Source: Paenibacillus oryzae (GTDB lineage Bacteria; Bacillota; Bacilli; Paenibacillales; Paenibacillaceae). From it: DNA of 64,000 bases. The number at the start of each line of letters is the position of its first letter. Positions within the stretch are counted from its first letter, which is position 1. The DNA is taken from contig NZ_LYPA01000050.1 of the NCBI RefSeq assembly GCF_001675045.1, forward strand, positions 1 through 64,000, given 5' to 3'. Below are positions 46,738 to 55,518 of the stretch, piece by piece. Position numbers and translations under genes: made by a program. The notes beneath the pieces were generated by a model. That model saw only the letters and a list, made by a program, of their open reading frames with translations. It searched no databases and had not been told where the DNA came from.

Positions 46738-47619
46738 CTAATCCTTCATCCCGGAGGTCGCCATCGTCTGCATGACGCTGCTCTGGGAAATGATGAAGAG
46801 CGTAATCGGAACGATCATCAGCAGCAAGGCTACCGCCGCTCCAACGCCAGCCCGCGCGATGCCGCCTTGCGTGATCTGCCCAAGCGCGTAGTGCAGCGTC
46901 TTCAGGTTTTCGCTATAAATAAAGCTGCCTCCGTCCGTTCCCCACAGTGCGGGAAACTGCAGAATCATCAGCGTCAGCCAGGCCGGCTTGACGTTAGGCA
47001 TCACAATGCTCCAGTAAATACGCGCTTCGTTTGCTCCGTCGATTTTGGCCGCTTCCAGAAGGGCGTCCGGAATTTGCTCCATAAACTGCTTCATCAGGAA
47101 CAGACCCAGCGGGAAAGCAAGCGCCGGAATAATGAGAGAAGCATGAGTATTGATCCAGCCCAGCCACGACATGACCATGTAGTTTGGCGTTGCCGTAACA
47201 TGGGGCGAAAACATAAGGGAAAGCACAACGATCGTAAACAGCGCCTTCGAACCCATAAAGCGGTATTTGGCAAGCGGAAACGCCGCTGCCGAAGCCAGCA
47301 AAATATGGCCTACCGTGCCCACAATCGTAATGAGCAGCGTATTGGCGATATACCGTGACAGTGGCACCCATGAATTCCCCATCAAGGCGATAAGGTCAAA
47401 AAAATTGTCCATGGTGGGATTGTTGACAAAAAAGCGCGGCGGAAAAATAAACAGCTCATCCAGCGGCTTAAAGGCATTGTTGACGGCATAGATCAGCGGC
47501 AGCGCCATAAAGGCGCCAAAGCCGGCCAGCACGACAAAAAGCAGAAAGCTGACGGTAAAGGAACGATTGAGCTTTTTAGGACCCCGCAGCGACGCTATTC
47601 TTTTGATGACCAACGTCAC
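46738..47619 (-). CDS. carbohydrate ABC transporter permease (MalG type, pair 1)
   Basis: A 293-aa membrane subunit with the EAA loop LLEAAKIDGANEARIYWSIV (about 190-209). The GTG start overlaps the TGA of the upstream permease by four bases. It pairs with the MalF-type gene at 47616. Confidence 0.92.
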   Translation of the reverse strand: MTLVIKRIASLRGPKKLNRSFTVSFLLFVVLAGFGAFMALPLIYAVNNAFKPLDELFIFPPRFFVNNPTMDNFFDLIALMGNSWVPLSRYIANTLLITIVGTVGHILLASAAAFPLAKYRFMGSKALFTIVVLSLMFSPHVTATPNYMVMSWLGWINTHASLIIPALAFPLGLFLMKQFMEQIPDALLEAAKIDGANEARIYWSIVMPNVKPAWLTLMILQFPALWGTDGGSFIYSENLKTLHYALGQITQGGIARAGVGAAVALLLMIVPITLFIISQSSVMQTMATSGMKD

Positions 47620-48572
47620 TCACCTATCTTTCTGAGCATTTTTTGTACAAGGATGTTGGTCCCCAGCATCATGCCAAACAGAACAGTGGCAATGGTCGAT
47701 GCATACCCCATCTCGAAGCGGATCGTTCCGAAGTCCATCAAATGGGTTACGACCGTATGCGCGGCATAGTTCACGCTTGGGAAGCCGGCCAGCGCTATCG
47801 AAATTTCCGCTACTGCAAAGGAAGCGGTAATTTGCATGACTGCGCCAAACATCAGCTGAGGCCGCATGGACGGAAGCGTAATAAACCATAGCTCCTGCCA
47901 GCGGTTGCGAATGCCGTCCACCGCACCGGCCTCAATCAATGTTTTGTCAATCGTTTGCAGGCCGGCGATAAAGGCAAGGAAGCTTGTGCCCAGGCTTAGC
48001 CACAGTTGAACCAGCATGACAATTGCCAAAATGTACTTCTCATCCAGCAGCCATTGAATAGGCTCCAGAATAAATCCGGCTTTCATCAGAAATCCGTTCA
48101 AATAGCCGTAGCTGTCTCCCGAAAAAACGATAAGCCAGATAAAAAATACGTTGCCGGAAATGGATGGCGCGTAAAAAATAAGCGTCATAACCGCGCGCAC
48201 CTTCGGCGAAAGCTCGTTGATGATCCACGCGAACACAAAACAGGCAATATAGCTGACCGGCCCTGTAATAACGGCAAACAGCAGCGTGTTTTTCAAGGCG
48301 ATCATAAAGATGTCGTCGTTTAAAAACAGTCTGGAATAGTTCTGCCACCCCACAAAGCGGGGAAACTCCAGCATATTGAAATAAAAGAAGCTGAGCAATA
48401 AAGAAAACAAGACGGGCAGCACAGTAAACAGGAAAAAAATCGTCATGTACGGCGCCATTAGCAGATATAATGTTTTATTTCGTTTGAGCTCGCTCGCGAC
48501 ATAAGCCAAACCGGCTTTTTTCTTCGGAGTAATGGAGCCTTTAACGGTTGATACGGTTGTTTCGCCTTGCAT
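47616..48572 (-). CDS. carbohydrate ABC transporter permease (MalF type, pair 1)
   Basis: A 318-aa membrane subunit; the EAA-type loop IEAGAVDGIRNRWQELWFIT is at about 215-234. A GGTGGAG site precedes the ATG. It begins 17 bp past the stop of the large anchored binding-protein gene. Confidence 0.92.
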   Translation of the reverse strand: MQGETTVSTVKGSITPKKKAGLAYVASELKRNKTLYLLMAPYMTIFFLFTVLPVLFSLLLSFFYFNMLEFPRFVGWQNYSRLFLNDDIFMIALKNTLLFAVITGPVSYIACFVFAWIINELSPKVRAVMTLIFYAPSISGNVFFIWLIVFSGDSYGYLNGFLMKAGFILEPIQWLLDEKYILAIVMLVQLWLSLGTSFLAFIAGLQTIDKTLIEAGAVDGIRNRWQELWFITLPSMRPQLMFGAVMQITASFAVAEISIALAGFPSVNYAAHTVVTHLMDFGTIRFEMGYASTIATVLFGMMLGTNILVQKMLRKIGE

Positions 48573-48589
48573 CGGTCTCCACCCCCTGG

Positions 48590-51478
48590 CTAATAAGGCA
48601 ATCCGAATTCTTTGCGCTTGATTTCGATTTCGTCATTAATGTAAATAATGTAATCCGACAAGGCCTCACGCGGATTTTCCGCCGCATTGACCACTTTACG
48701 GAAGGCGTTGTCCAGATGACGGCCTGTGAAATAGCCCCCTGGAACCTGCGGAATGCCACGGACCCACTGCCATTGGCTCTCCAGATTTTTGTAATCCTTC
48801 ACCGGCCACGGCAGCTCCTCGAGCGCCTCGATATTGGCGGTTGGATATCTCGCCGCTTCGCCCATCAGCCCTTCCATCTCGCGGCCGTAAGCGATTTGCG
48901 TATCCTTATCCGTCCACCATTTCATAAACTCCCAGGCTGCGTCCTTGCGTGTCGAATTTTCCAGCATCATAACACCTGTCGTATGGCTCGCCACCTCGTG
49001 GCTGATTGTTCCATCCGGCTGAGGCGTTCCCGGAACCATCGTGAAATCCCATAGTCCCTTAATTTCCGGCGCCATGACCGTCAGCATGTTATATGTGGTG
49101 TAGTCCACGATGCCAATCGGCATTTCTCCCGTACGGAACCGGTTCGGGAAGTCCGCAATTAACGGGAACTTGTAGCTGGTATAAAACTGCGTCCATCTTT
49201 TGAACGCCTGCATGGAGGTTTCGGAGTCCAGATCGCTTTTTTTGTCGTTGTCCTTATAAAAAACTCCGCCTGTCTGATACAGCAGCATAGCAAAGGTTGC
49301 GTTTGGCACCAGGCTTGCATTGGCTGCCTCAAGCGGCAAATAAAATTCCATATTGTGCTTCTGCAGGACGGAAATCATGTTGTAAATCTCCTGCCACGTT
49401 TTGGGCGGGGTCAGCTCCAGCTCCTCCAGAATATCCTTGCGGTAAAACAGCATCGGGAACGTTTGCTGCTCCGGCAATGCAAAGATGCCGCCGTCATACT
49501 TGTAAGGCTCCAGACCGCTGTCGCGGAAACGCTTCGCAACCTCGTCGAAGTCGCTGAATTGCTTCAGGTCGGCTGCCGCGCTGCGCATGGCGTAGTTGAC
49601 GGGAACATCCTCGCCGATTTGCATAGCTACATCCGGCCCTTCATTGGCCAGCGTTGCGGGCAGCAAAATGTTGGGCTGCACAAGCCGGAGCTGTACGGAT
49701 ATATCGCTTTCCGGCGTAAAGGTATCGTCAATCAGCCCTTTGAGCACCTGAGCCTGATCTCGGCCCGTTGTTACCCATACGGTAATGCTTTCTCCTGCAT
49801 CGCTTGTATTGCCGATGCTGTCGTAATCCTCGGTATAAGACGCCACATAAGCGCCAAGCTCGTGCTTCACAACCTGCAGGCCGCTTGCATCAGCGCGTGG
49901 CAGCTTGGCGTCCGGCGAGGAAACAACCAGATAATCCAGCGAAATCGGCTGCTCCCGCACAGTCAAAATCCAGGTGCCGAGACCGCCAACGTTGATTTTG
50001 TAGGTATCCAGCCGCTTAGGTGCGGTTTCCGGATATTTGACAAGCTCTCTCAGCTGTCTGACCATCGCATGCAGCACGGCTACCTTGTCGCTTCGTTCCC
50101 CCGTTGCCTGCTCCAAATAGTCCGCTACGCTTTCAATGGTATCTGCCTGTTCCCGGAATATGTCCACCATGCCGGGAATCCGTTTTTCAAGCTGATAATC
50201 ACGGTATGGATCGGGCGTGTTGGATGTAATCATCAAAATTTTGCGGAACATCTCGTTTAATTGCAGCACGCTGGATTCGATTGTCCGAAGCAGCGGCGCC
50301 ATATCGCCCAGCGACACCATCATGCGGATCGTGTGCTTGCCTTTTGTCAGATGAAACAGGTAAGGGTCCTCGCCCCCCAGCACGTCCATCTGCCAGTCTC
50401 TTGTATACTTGAACGTAATCCGCTTCATTTCCTCAAACGGATAATGACCGTCAATCATCAGACTTCTTGTTGCATAAATGCCCCGAAGCTGATTTTGCTT
50501 CTGCTTCAGCGCAATCTGATACAAGCCGTCCTCTTCTACTTCAAATTCCCATTCCACCCATTGTCCTGGCAGCTTCCAATTCAAGCCTCCGATAGTGTTA
50601 ACTCTGATTTTGGACACATCATAAGGCGTTACCGTCGGACTGGACCGGTCGGAAACCGGATAAAGAGTTGGGGAGGATTTGCTCTTCGCGTCCTCCGCCT
50701 GAATGAGTATATATTGATCCTCTGCAGGCTTGATTCCGTTCGCCGTATATTGCTGCTTCAGCTCTTCATAGCTCGTTAAGCGCTCTTCCTGATAAAGTTC
50801 GATATAATCAATAGCCATCGGCTCCCTCAGAGAGGTCAGAGCCAATATATTCTCTCCCTTTTCCAGATAAAAGGAATATGGCTCCTCGTAATAGCCATAG
50901 CGATCATGAAAGGTTCCCATCTGCCATGCCGGTTTTTCGACTTGGCGCGGCCGCAGGTCATTGCCCCTGTCGTCCTGACGTATTTCTTCGTAGCGATTGC
51001 CCCATACCCGGTCAAACAATAAAATATCGGCGCCTTTAAAAGGAACCTCGCCGTTGATTTCAAATTGCCGTTCAATAGCCGAGCTTTTTCCCTCTAACGG
51101 GTAATAGTGAACGCGAAGATTGTAGAGGCCTGCCTGATCCACCGCTACCTTCCATTCAATGCTTCCATCTTCTGGCGTCAGAACGGCTTCTCCATCCAAA
51201 CCCTCCAGCCCCTGCTCAACATGGAAACCATCGCCCGACGTCCGGAAAAACTGTTCGCCTTCAATGCGAATCGTGCCCGACGGACGCTCCTTGTTTCCGT
51301 ATTTCTCCATGTACTCGTCATAACTGCCGCTGCCATTGCTACGGGTTACGGCGTCAAAATCCGACAACGCTCGCACATGCGTATTTTCCGTTTTACCCGA
51401 AGGCCAAAACGTCCAGACAGACATAAGGACGGCAATTACGAGCAGGACAAGCAAAAACTTTCTCTTTCTAATGGCCAC
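48590..51478 (-). CDS. membrane-anchored solute-binding protein with two carbohydrate-binding-like domains
   Basis: A 962-aa protein. Residues 1-30 are a basic tail plus a transmembrane helix (KFLLVLLVIAVLMSVWTF) without a lipobox. Two beta-sandwich domains follow: about 65-215 (IEGEQFFRTSGDGFHVEQ, RVHYYPLEG) and about 235-400 (ILIQAEDAKSKSSPTLYPVS, WVEWEFEVEEDGLYQIALKQ), each resembling CBM6/35-type modules. The last 400 residues are an SBP_bac_1 binding domain (DVAMQIGEDVPVNYAMR, PMLFYRKDILEELEL, DAAWEFMKWWTDKDTQ). The GTG start at 51478 has GGGAGGG nine bases upstream; the longer frame upstream has no ribosome site. It is about twice the usual length, and probably captures oligosaccharides on a tether. 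Confidence 0.82.
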   Translation of the reverse strand: MAIRKRKFLLVLLVIAVLMSVWTFWPSGKTENTHVRALSDFDAVTRSNGSGSYDEYMEKYGNKERPSGTIRIEGEQFFRTSGDGFHVEQGLEGLDGEAVLTPEDGSIEWKVAVDQAGLYNLRVHYYPLEGKSSAIERQFEINGEVPFKGADILLFDRVWGNRYEEIRQDDRGNDLRPRQVEKPAWQMGTFHDRYGYYEEPYSFYLEKGENILALTSLREPMAIDYIELYQEERLTSYEELKQQYTANGIKPAEDQYILIQAEDAKSKSSPTLYPVSDRSSPTVTPYDVSKIRVNTIGGLNWKLPGQWVEWEFEVEEDGLYQIALKQKQNQLRGIYATRSLMIDGHYPFEEMKRITFKYTRDWQMDVLGGEDPYLFHLTKGKHTIRMMVSLGDMAPLLRTIESSVLQLNEMFRKILMITSNTPDPYRDYQLEKRIPGMVDIFREQADTIESVADYLEQATGERSDKVAVLHAMVRQLRELVKYPETAPKRLDTYKINVGGLGTWILTVREQPISLDYLVVSSPDAKLPRADASGLQVVKHELGAYVASYTEDYDSIGNTSDAGESITVWVTTGRDQAQVLKGLIDDTFTPESDISVQLRLVQPNILLPATLANEGPDVAMQIGEDVPVNYAMRSAAADLKQFSDFDEVAKRFRDSGLEPYKYDGGIFALPEQQTFPMLFYRKDILEELELTPPKTWQEIYNMISVLQKHNMEFYLPLEAANASLVPNATFAMLLYQTGGVFYKDNDKKSDLDSETSMQAFKRWTQFYTSYKFPLIADFPNRFRTGEMPIGIVDYTTYNMLTVMAPEIKGLWDFTMVPGTPQPDGTISHEVASHTTGVMMLENSTRKDAAWEFMKWWTDKDTQIAYGREMEGLMGEAARYPTANIEALEELPWPVKDYKNLESQWQWVRGIPQVPGGYFTGRHLDNAFRKVVNAAENPREALSDYIIYINDEIEIKRKEFGLPY

Positions 51479-51521
51479 CTGGCTTTCCCTCCCGCATCGC
51501 AAAATTACTATGAAAAGGAAA

Positions 51522-51564
51522 TTCAAAAAGTTCACTTTCCGTTAAGAAAGCTGAACTTTTTGAA
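51522..51564 (-). terminator. hairpin upstream of the anchored binding-protein gene
   Basis: TTCAAAAAGTTCACTTTC pairs with GAAAGCTGAACTTTTTGAA (one bulge). With the hairpin at 51597-51633 it forms a double stem-loop between the lipoprotein gene and the rest of the operon. Confidence 0.6.
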
Positions 51565-51596
51565 CACAAACAATACATGCAACCTCGCTAATTAAG

Positions 51597-51633
51597 GCAG
51601 TCCCCGATTGGAATTGGTCCTAACGGGGACTGC
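51597..51633 (-). terminator. hairpin after the binding-lipoprotein gene
   Basis: GCAGTCCCCG pairs perfectly with CGGGGACTGC, 13 bases past the stop. It likely raises the amount of binding protein relative to the other operon products. Confidence 0.65.
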
Positions 51634-51645
51634 TGGACAATTCAA

Positions 51646-53022
51646 TTATTGGTTGTATACTTCGTCGATTGCGGCCTGGAAGGCTGTTTTATAGGTCTCG
51701 ATAACGGTGGATACCGAAGTGCCGTTTACGAGTTCCCCGTTAAATGCCCAATAATCCAGGTTAGGGAAAGTACCATGATCAAGAACGATCAAATGGTCAG
51801 CGACTGTGCGAGCATTCGTAATGTCATCTTCATTCGAAAACGCTGTTTCCAAACCGGATTGGTTCGGGTAATCGTAGACGGAGTCAATGTCGTTGATTTT
51901 TTCCCAAATGTACATCAATTGCTCAGGGTTGCTAACCGATTTAGGGATGGCAAGCGCCTGGAAATCTGCCTCTACCGAATGATAGGTTGTAGCGTTTGGT
52001 CCTTTAGGGAACGGTACAAATCCGATATCGTAATCCGGCATATCCGTTTGGATGCCGCTAATTTCATAGTCGGCTCCCGCATACATCAGCGTGTTGCCTT
52101 GACGGAAGAACTGGGAAGGCTCTGTCCAGTCGCCGCCTTCAGTCGGACGGGCTACTTGCTCAGTTGCCAGACGGGATACAAAGTTAAGGGATTCAACCGT
52201 AGCCGGGTCCTCCAGGTTTTGCTTGTCTCCCTTGGTCAAAGAAGTATTGTTCGAGAACAGGGATTGCAGAAGCAATCCGGAGTTGGCAAGACCCCAATTA
52301 TCCAGCTTGCCGTCATTGTTGGTGTCCTTGTTGGCTTCTTTGGCCACCTGAATGAAGGTATCCCAGTTCCAGTTGTCCTCGTTGACATACTCCTGAAGCG
52401 GCTTGAGGCCAAGCTGATTCATCAGAGTACGGTTATAGAAAATACCCATAATCAAATTGCCGCGGGTTTCGGAAAAGCCATAGCCTTTGCCATTATAAGA
52501 GAATGCAGCGGTTGCATCCTGAGAAAAAGCGCGCGAGTTTTTCGTATACTCGTCAATCGGCCAGAGCAGATCCTGCTTCACCAGCGTAGGAACGGTATAG
52601 TTTTTGCCCAGGCGCACGATATCGCCAACCGGCTCCCCGGCAAGCAGCGATGCTGTTACTTTATCGCGGTATTCGCCGAAATCAATGGCTACATATTCCA
52701 CTTTAAAGTTATGTTTTTCCATCAAAGCTTCAAGATTTTTCTTTTTTTGAATATCGTCCGGATTGTTTTCTCCGATCGTCATGTCCCACCAGGAAGCAAT
52801 TTTTATCGTTTTGCCACCCATGTCAAAATCCATTTCCGGCGTGCCTTCAACATCATCTGTTTCTTCAGGCGCGCTGGTTGGCGTCGCCTCTGCTCCGTTA
52901 CCGGAGTTGTTGCTTCCCCCATTACCGGCATTTCCCGGATTGTTGCTTGGAGTACTGCCGCTGCAAGCTGCCAGCACAAGAGCCAGCGCACACAACAGCA
53001 CCATCATTTTTGTAATCCGCAT
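51646..53022 (-). CDS. sugar ABC transporter substrate-binding lipoprotein
   Basis: About 458 aa; ATG at 53022 with GAGGGG nine bases upstream, since the longer frame runs into the promoter. The signal peptide ends LVLAAC (Cys at about residue 18). A Gly/Asn/Ser-rich linker precedes the SBP_bac_1 fold (MGGKTIKIASWWDMTIGENN, GYGFSETRGNLIMGIFYNR). A degenerate calcium-loop-like segment DTNNDGKLDNWGL is present. It is the first gene of the transport operon and has a cre-like site upstream. Confidence 0.88.
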   Translation of the reverse strand: MRITKMMVLLCALALVLAACSGSTPSNNPGNAGNGGSNNSGNGAEATPTSAPEETDDVEGTPEMDFDMGGKTIKIASWWDMTIGENNPDDIQKKKNLEALMEKHNFKVEYVAIDFGEYRDKVTASLLAGEPVGDIVRLGKNYTVPTLVKQDLLWPIDEYTKNSRAFSQDATAAFSYNGKGYGFSETRGNLIMGIFYNRTLMNQLGLKPLQEYVNEDNWNWDTFIQVAKEANKDTNNDGKLDNWGLANSGLLLQSLFSNNTSLTKGDKQNLEDPATVESLNFVSRLATEQVARPTEGGDWTEPSQFFRQGNTLMYAGADYEISGIQTDMPDYDIGFVPFPKGPNATTYHSVEADFQALAIPKSVSNPEQLMYIWEKINDIDSVYDYPNQSGLETAFSNEDDITNARTVADHLIVLDHGTFPNLDYWAFNGELVNGTSVSTVIETYKTAFQAAIDEVYNQ

Positions 53023-53059
53023 TCGTAATCCCCCTCGATAAATGATGAACACATGAAAA

Positions 53060-53074
53060 GTGTAGCGCTTACAT
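53060..53074 (-). promoter_or_regulatory. cre-like site upstream of the operon
   Basis: Read on the minus strand, TGTAAGCGCTACAC matches the cre consensus in the first half and centre, with two mismatches at the end. It lies 38 bp before the binding-lipoprotein start. Confidence 0.5.
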
Positions 53075-53233
53075 TTTGAGGCAACAACCTGCTTAAAAAG
53101 AGATTGAAACCCGTCAGATTCTAGGTTTTTGGAGCGGCTCTGAAAAAAAAGTACGCGCGTACAGTCAAGAGGTAAAGAGATGGTGGCAATCCAAAAAAAA
53201 GCACATTGTGAAGCTGATGCTGATTTCTCATAA

Positions 53234-53247
53234 TGTAAGCGTATCCT
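53234..53247 (+). promoter_or_regulatory. cre-like site upstream of the receiver/AraC gene
   Basis: TGTAAGCGTATCCT agrees with the degenerate cre consensus (TGNAANCGNWNNCW) and lies 53 bp before the regulator start. Confidence 0.5.
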
Positions 53248-53299
53248 TTTTTTTGGTGAGCAGCGGCAGCGCCGCAGAACAAAAAAAATGGGGGGGAGC

Positions 53300-54118
53300 A
53301 TGTTGCATAAAGTGATGTTGGTTGACTTGAGTCCTCATTCCATCGCTAATCAGACACATTCATTGGATTGGCGAAGATTGGGCTACTCACTGGGAGGATT
53401 CGCAAAGTCGCTGGGAGATGCGGTTTCCTTGTTTAGCAGGGAGCGCTTTTCGCTGGTTGTCATTCATATTCGCGATGCGCACGCGGAAGGCATTCGTTTG
53501 TGCGAGTTCATACGCGATAAGTGCAAGCGCATGCCGCTTATGCTTGTTGGCGGCCGGATGGATTTCCACTCTGCGCGGGAAGCGATGCATTATGGAGTCA
53601 ACGATTATTTGCCTGCGCCGTTTACGCTGGAAGAAATGAAAGACAGCCTGCGAAACATGCGCGAAATGATAGGCGATGAATCCGATACGGCGGCAGCGTC
53701 CAGCCGCGGGGATATTCTCTATCAAGCTGGAGCTGGGGACGAAACCGGAGGAGAAACGGCGGAAAATGCTGCGGATGCCAGACTGCGGGACGTACACGTC
53801 ATTGATCGGGTAAAGGCTTATGTTGAAGAAAGTCTGGATCAGGCCATTACATTAAAGGAAATATCGACGAGCATGCATTTCAATTGCTCCTATCTGGGCC
53901 AAAAATTCAAATATCACGAAAACATGACGTTTAACGAATATCTCCTTCAGCAGCGTATGGAAAAAGCCAAGTTTCTTCTGGAGCATACCGGACTTAGAAT
54001 TTATGAAATCGCTAACAAAGTAGGCTACATCGAAATCGACTGGTTCTACAAAAAGTTCAAATCCTATACAGGCGTCAGCGCCAACGCATACCGCAAGATG
54101 CACTCCATCACCGCCTAA
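53300..54118 (+). CDS. AraC-type regulator with a degenerate receiver domain
   Basis: About 272 aa. Residues 1-115 have the receiver fold (VMLVDLS, RFSLVVIHIRDAHAEG, MPLMLVGGR, GVNDYLPAPF). The phosphoacceptor position that is normally Asp (LVVTDIRMP-like) reads His, and the conserved Lys of LxKP reads Ala, so phosphorylation by a kinase is unlikely. Residues about 175-272 are a double AraC helix-turn-helix (LKEISTSMHFNCSYLGQKF and IYEIANKVGYIEIDWFYKKF). No histidine kinase is in the window. The gene diverges from the transport operon and probably regulates it. The start is uncertain: the ATG at 53300 has only one base between it and GGGGGGAG; TTG 53303 is also possible. Confidence 0.85.
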   Translation: MLHKVMLVDLSPHSIANQTHSLDWRRLGYSLGGFAKSLGDAVSLFSRERFSLVVIHIRDAHAEGIRLCEFIRDKCKRMPLMLVGGRMDFHSAREAMHYGVNDYLPAPFTLEEMKDSLRNMREMIGDESDTAAASSRGDILYQAGAGDETGGETAENAADARLRDVHVIDRVKAYVEESLDQAITLKEISTSMHFNCSYLGQKFKYHENMTFNEYLLQQRMEKAKFLLEHTGLRIYEIANKVGYIEIDWFYKKFKSYTGVSANAYRKMHSITA

Positions 54119-54151
54119 GACCTGCAGTTAAGAGCAACACCGATATAGGGA

Positions 54152-54186
54152 AAGCCCAAGAATGTTGATCTCACATCCCTGGGCTT
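54152..54186. terminator. terminator between convergent genes
   Basis: AAGCCCA and TGGGCTT pair around a 21-base loop, between the + strand AraC gene and the leftward MauE-like gene. Confidence 0.65.
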
Positions 54187-54207
54187 ACCTGCACTATCTC
54201 CGACTGT

Positions 54208-55056
54208 TCAACGAGGTACCGTTACCCTCCTCTTTGTTGCCAGATCATCCAAAAATGGAATGACTTGATCATAGCGGACTACTCTCTCATTTTTCTTTAC
54301 AAATATAATTGGATCAGCCACTTCTAGCATTTCCGATTCAACCTTATCTGCTTTAATAGTAATAATATTGTGATTTAACCATAAAGCACTTTTCATTCGC
54401 TGTACATGCTCTGGCGCTTTAAATAGGATAGTAAATCCTTTTAATTGAACTAGATAATCATCAATTACAGATAAATACGGAGTTTTATAGTTAAAAACAA
54501 TTAGCGTCAAATCAAATTTACTTTTACCAATAGTCATGTCTGCCATATTAAAGTAACGTAATTCCTCTAACTTATCCTTTCTTGTTGTTATGATCAACGT
54601 AGTAAGAACAATAATAATAGTACAGGAACTTAGTATAAAAAAATCTTGCCATCCTATATGCCGCGCGGGAAAAAAACAGAAACCAGCGAGAGCGATAGTA
54701 ATAAGCATAGCATTCCTTGCAGTAGGGTATTTGTTAAGCAGTTTAGCTCTTCCAAAACAAGAGCAGTTATTTTTTTTCAATCGCCGGCCTCTGACCAACA
54801 ATAAACCCGAAAAAAACACTAGAATAGTAGTTGCTAAAAGCCACCTCACATTGGGATACCCCGCTAAAAACATTATAGAAACAAGTAATTCCAATATCAG
54901 AACGCTTATTCCCATTGATTTAACTATTCTATTTGGAATAACTTTATATGATTTTATCTCTAAAAAAAAATCTTCTCTTGATTGAACTTTCATAAGTGCA
55001 GATATTAAAAATAAGCTGGCAAATATTAAATCAATAACATATGTAAAGATGATCAT
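54208..55056 (-). CDS. MauE/DoxX-like membrane redox protein with a degenerate thioredoxin-like tail
   Basis: About 282 aa. The N-terminal half has four helices of the MauE/DoxX type (IFTYVIDLIFASLFLISALM, ILVFFSGLLLV) with a conserved NNCSCFG cysteine pair after helix 3. Such proteins pass electrons or disulfides between quinones and thiols. The C-terminal 120 residues (KFDLTLIVFNYKTPYLSVID) look like a thioredoxin-like fold without CxxC. The ATG at 55056 has GAGAGGG five bases upstream, better than the longer frame. It is the last gene of the peptide cluster and might supply oxidising or reducing power to it. Confidence 0.75.
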   Translation of the reverse strand: MIIFTYVIDLIFASLFLISALMKVQSREDFFLEIKSYKVIPNRIVKSMGISVLILELLVSIMFLAGYPNVRWLLATTILVFFSGLLLVRGRRLKKNNCSCFGRAKLLNKYPTARNAMLITIALAGFCFFPARHIGWQDFFILSSCTIIIVLTTLIITTRKDKLEELRYFNMADMTIGKSKFDLTLIVFNYKTPYLSVIDDYLVQLKGFTILFKAPEHVQRMKSALWLNHNIITIKADKVESEMLEVADPIIFVKKNERVVRYDQVIPFLDDLATKRRVTVPR

Positions 55057-55066
55057 ATGGACCCTC

Positions 55067-55297
55067 TCAATCAAACACAATTTTCAATAATAAAGACATC
55101 TTTGAATTCACATCCGTCTTTCTATAAATACTCTTAACTATGCTTCGAACCGTATGTTCACTAATAATTAGTTTCTGGGCTATTACACGATGATCATAAT
55201 CCTGAAGCCATAACAACGCGACACTCTTTTCTCTTGAAGACAAACGAGTACATTGAACTTTCTGCTCCAAAATCAGTAATTTTGTTTCATTCAACAT
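55067..55297 (-). CDS. short LuxR-type helix-turn-helix protein
   Basis: A 76-aa protein that is almost only a LuxR-type DNA-binding domain: LSSREKSVALLWLQDYDHRV, then IAQKLIISEHTVRSIVKSIYRKTDV. It has no sensor or receiver domain. It starts at an ATG after a 220-bp gap and ends 11 bases from the MauE-like gene, so the two are cotranscribed. It probably controls the peptide cluster. Confidence 0.8.
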   Translation of the reverse strand: MLNETKLLILEQKVQCTRLSSREKSVALLWLQDYDHRVIAQKLIISEHTVRSIVKSIYRKTDVNSKMSLLLKIVFD

Positions 55298-55433
55298 AAA
55301 TCACCTCTTCGTTTTAAATACCCATTGATGGTTAAAATAACCATATGTTCTTTAAATTGTACCATTATCCTAATTTAGATACAACGATTCGTTGTTTATC
55401 TATTGTTTTCAAGGTCCCTAGCAACAAACAAAA

Positions 55434-55462
55434 GCAGACATTGATTTAATCAAGGCCTGCTC
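55434..55462 (-). terminator. terminator of the second solute-binding gene
   Basis: AGCAGACATTGATT and AATCAAGGCCTGCT pair with two mismatches; on the minus strand TTTTGTTTG follows. It marks the probable break between the main peptide operon and the LuxR/MauE pair. Confidence 0.6.
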
Positions 55463-55518
55463 CCAAAAAATATTTTTTCACCCTAAGCGAACTTCTTTTC
55501 TTCTCATTGTCCTTACAT

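Noticed and set aside
49355..50260. 301-codon + strand frame opposite the giant binding protein
   Set aside because: Shadow of the real gene; no start signal.
51649..53028. 459-codon + strand frame opposite the binding lipoprotein
   Set aside because: It mirrors the real gene almost exactly, has no ribosome site and no recognisable domain.
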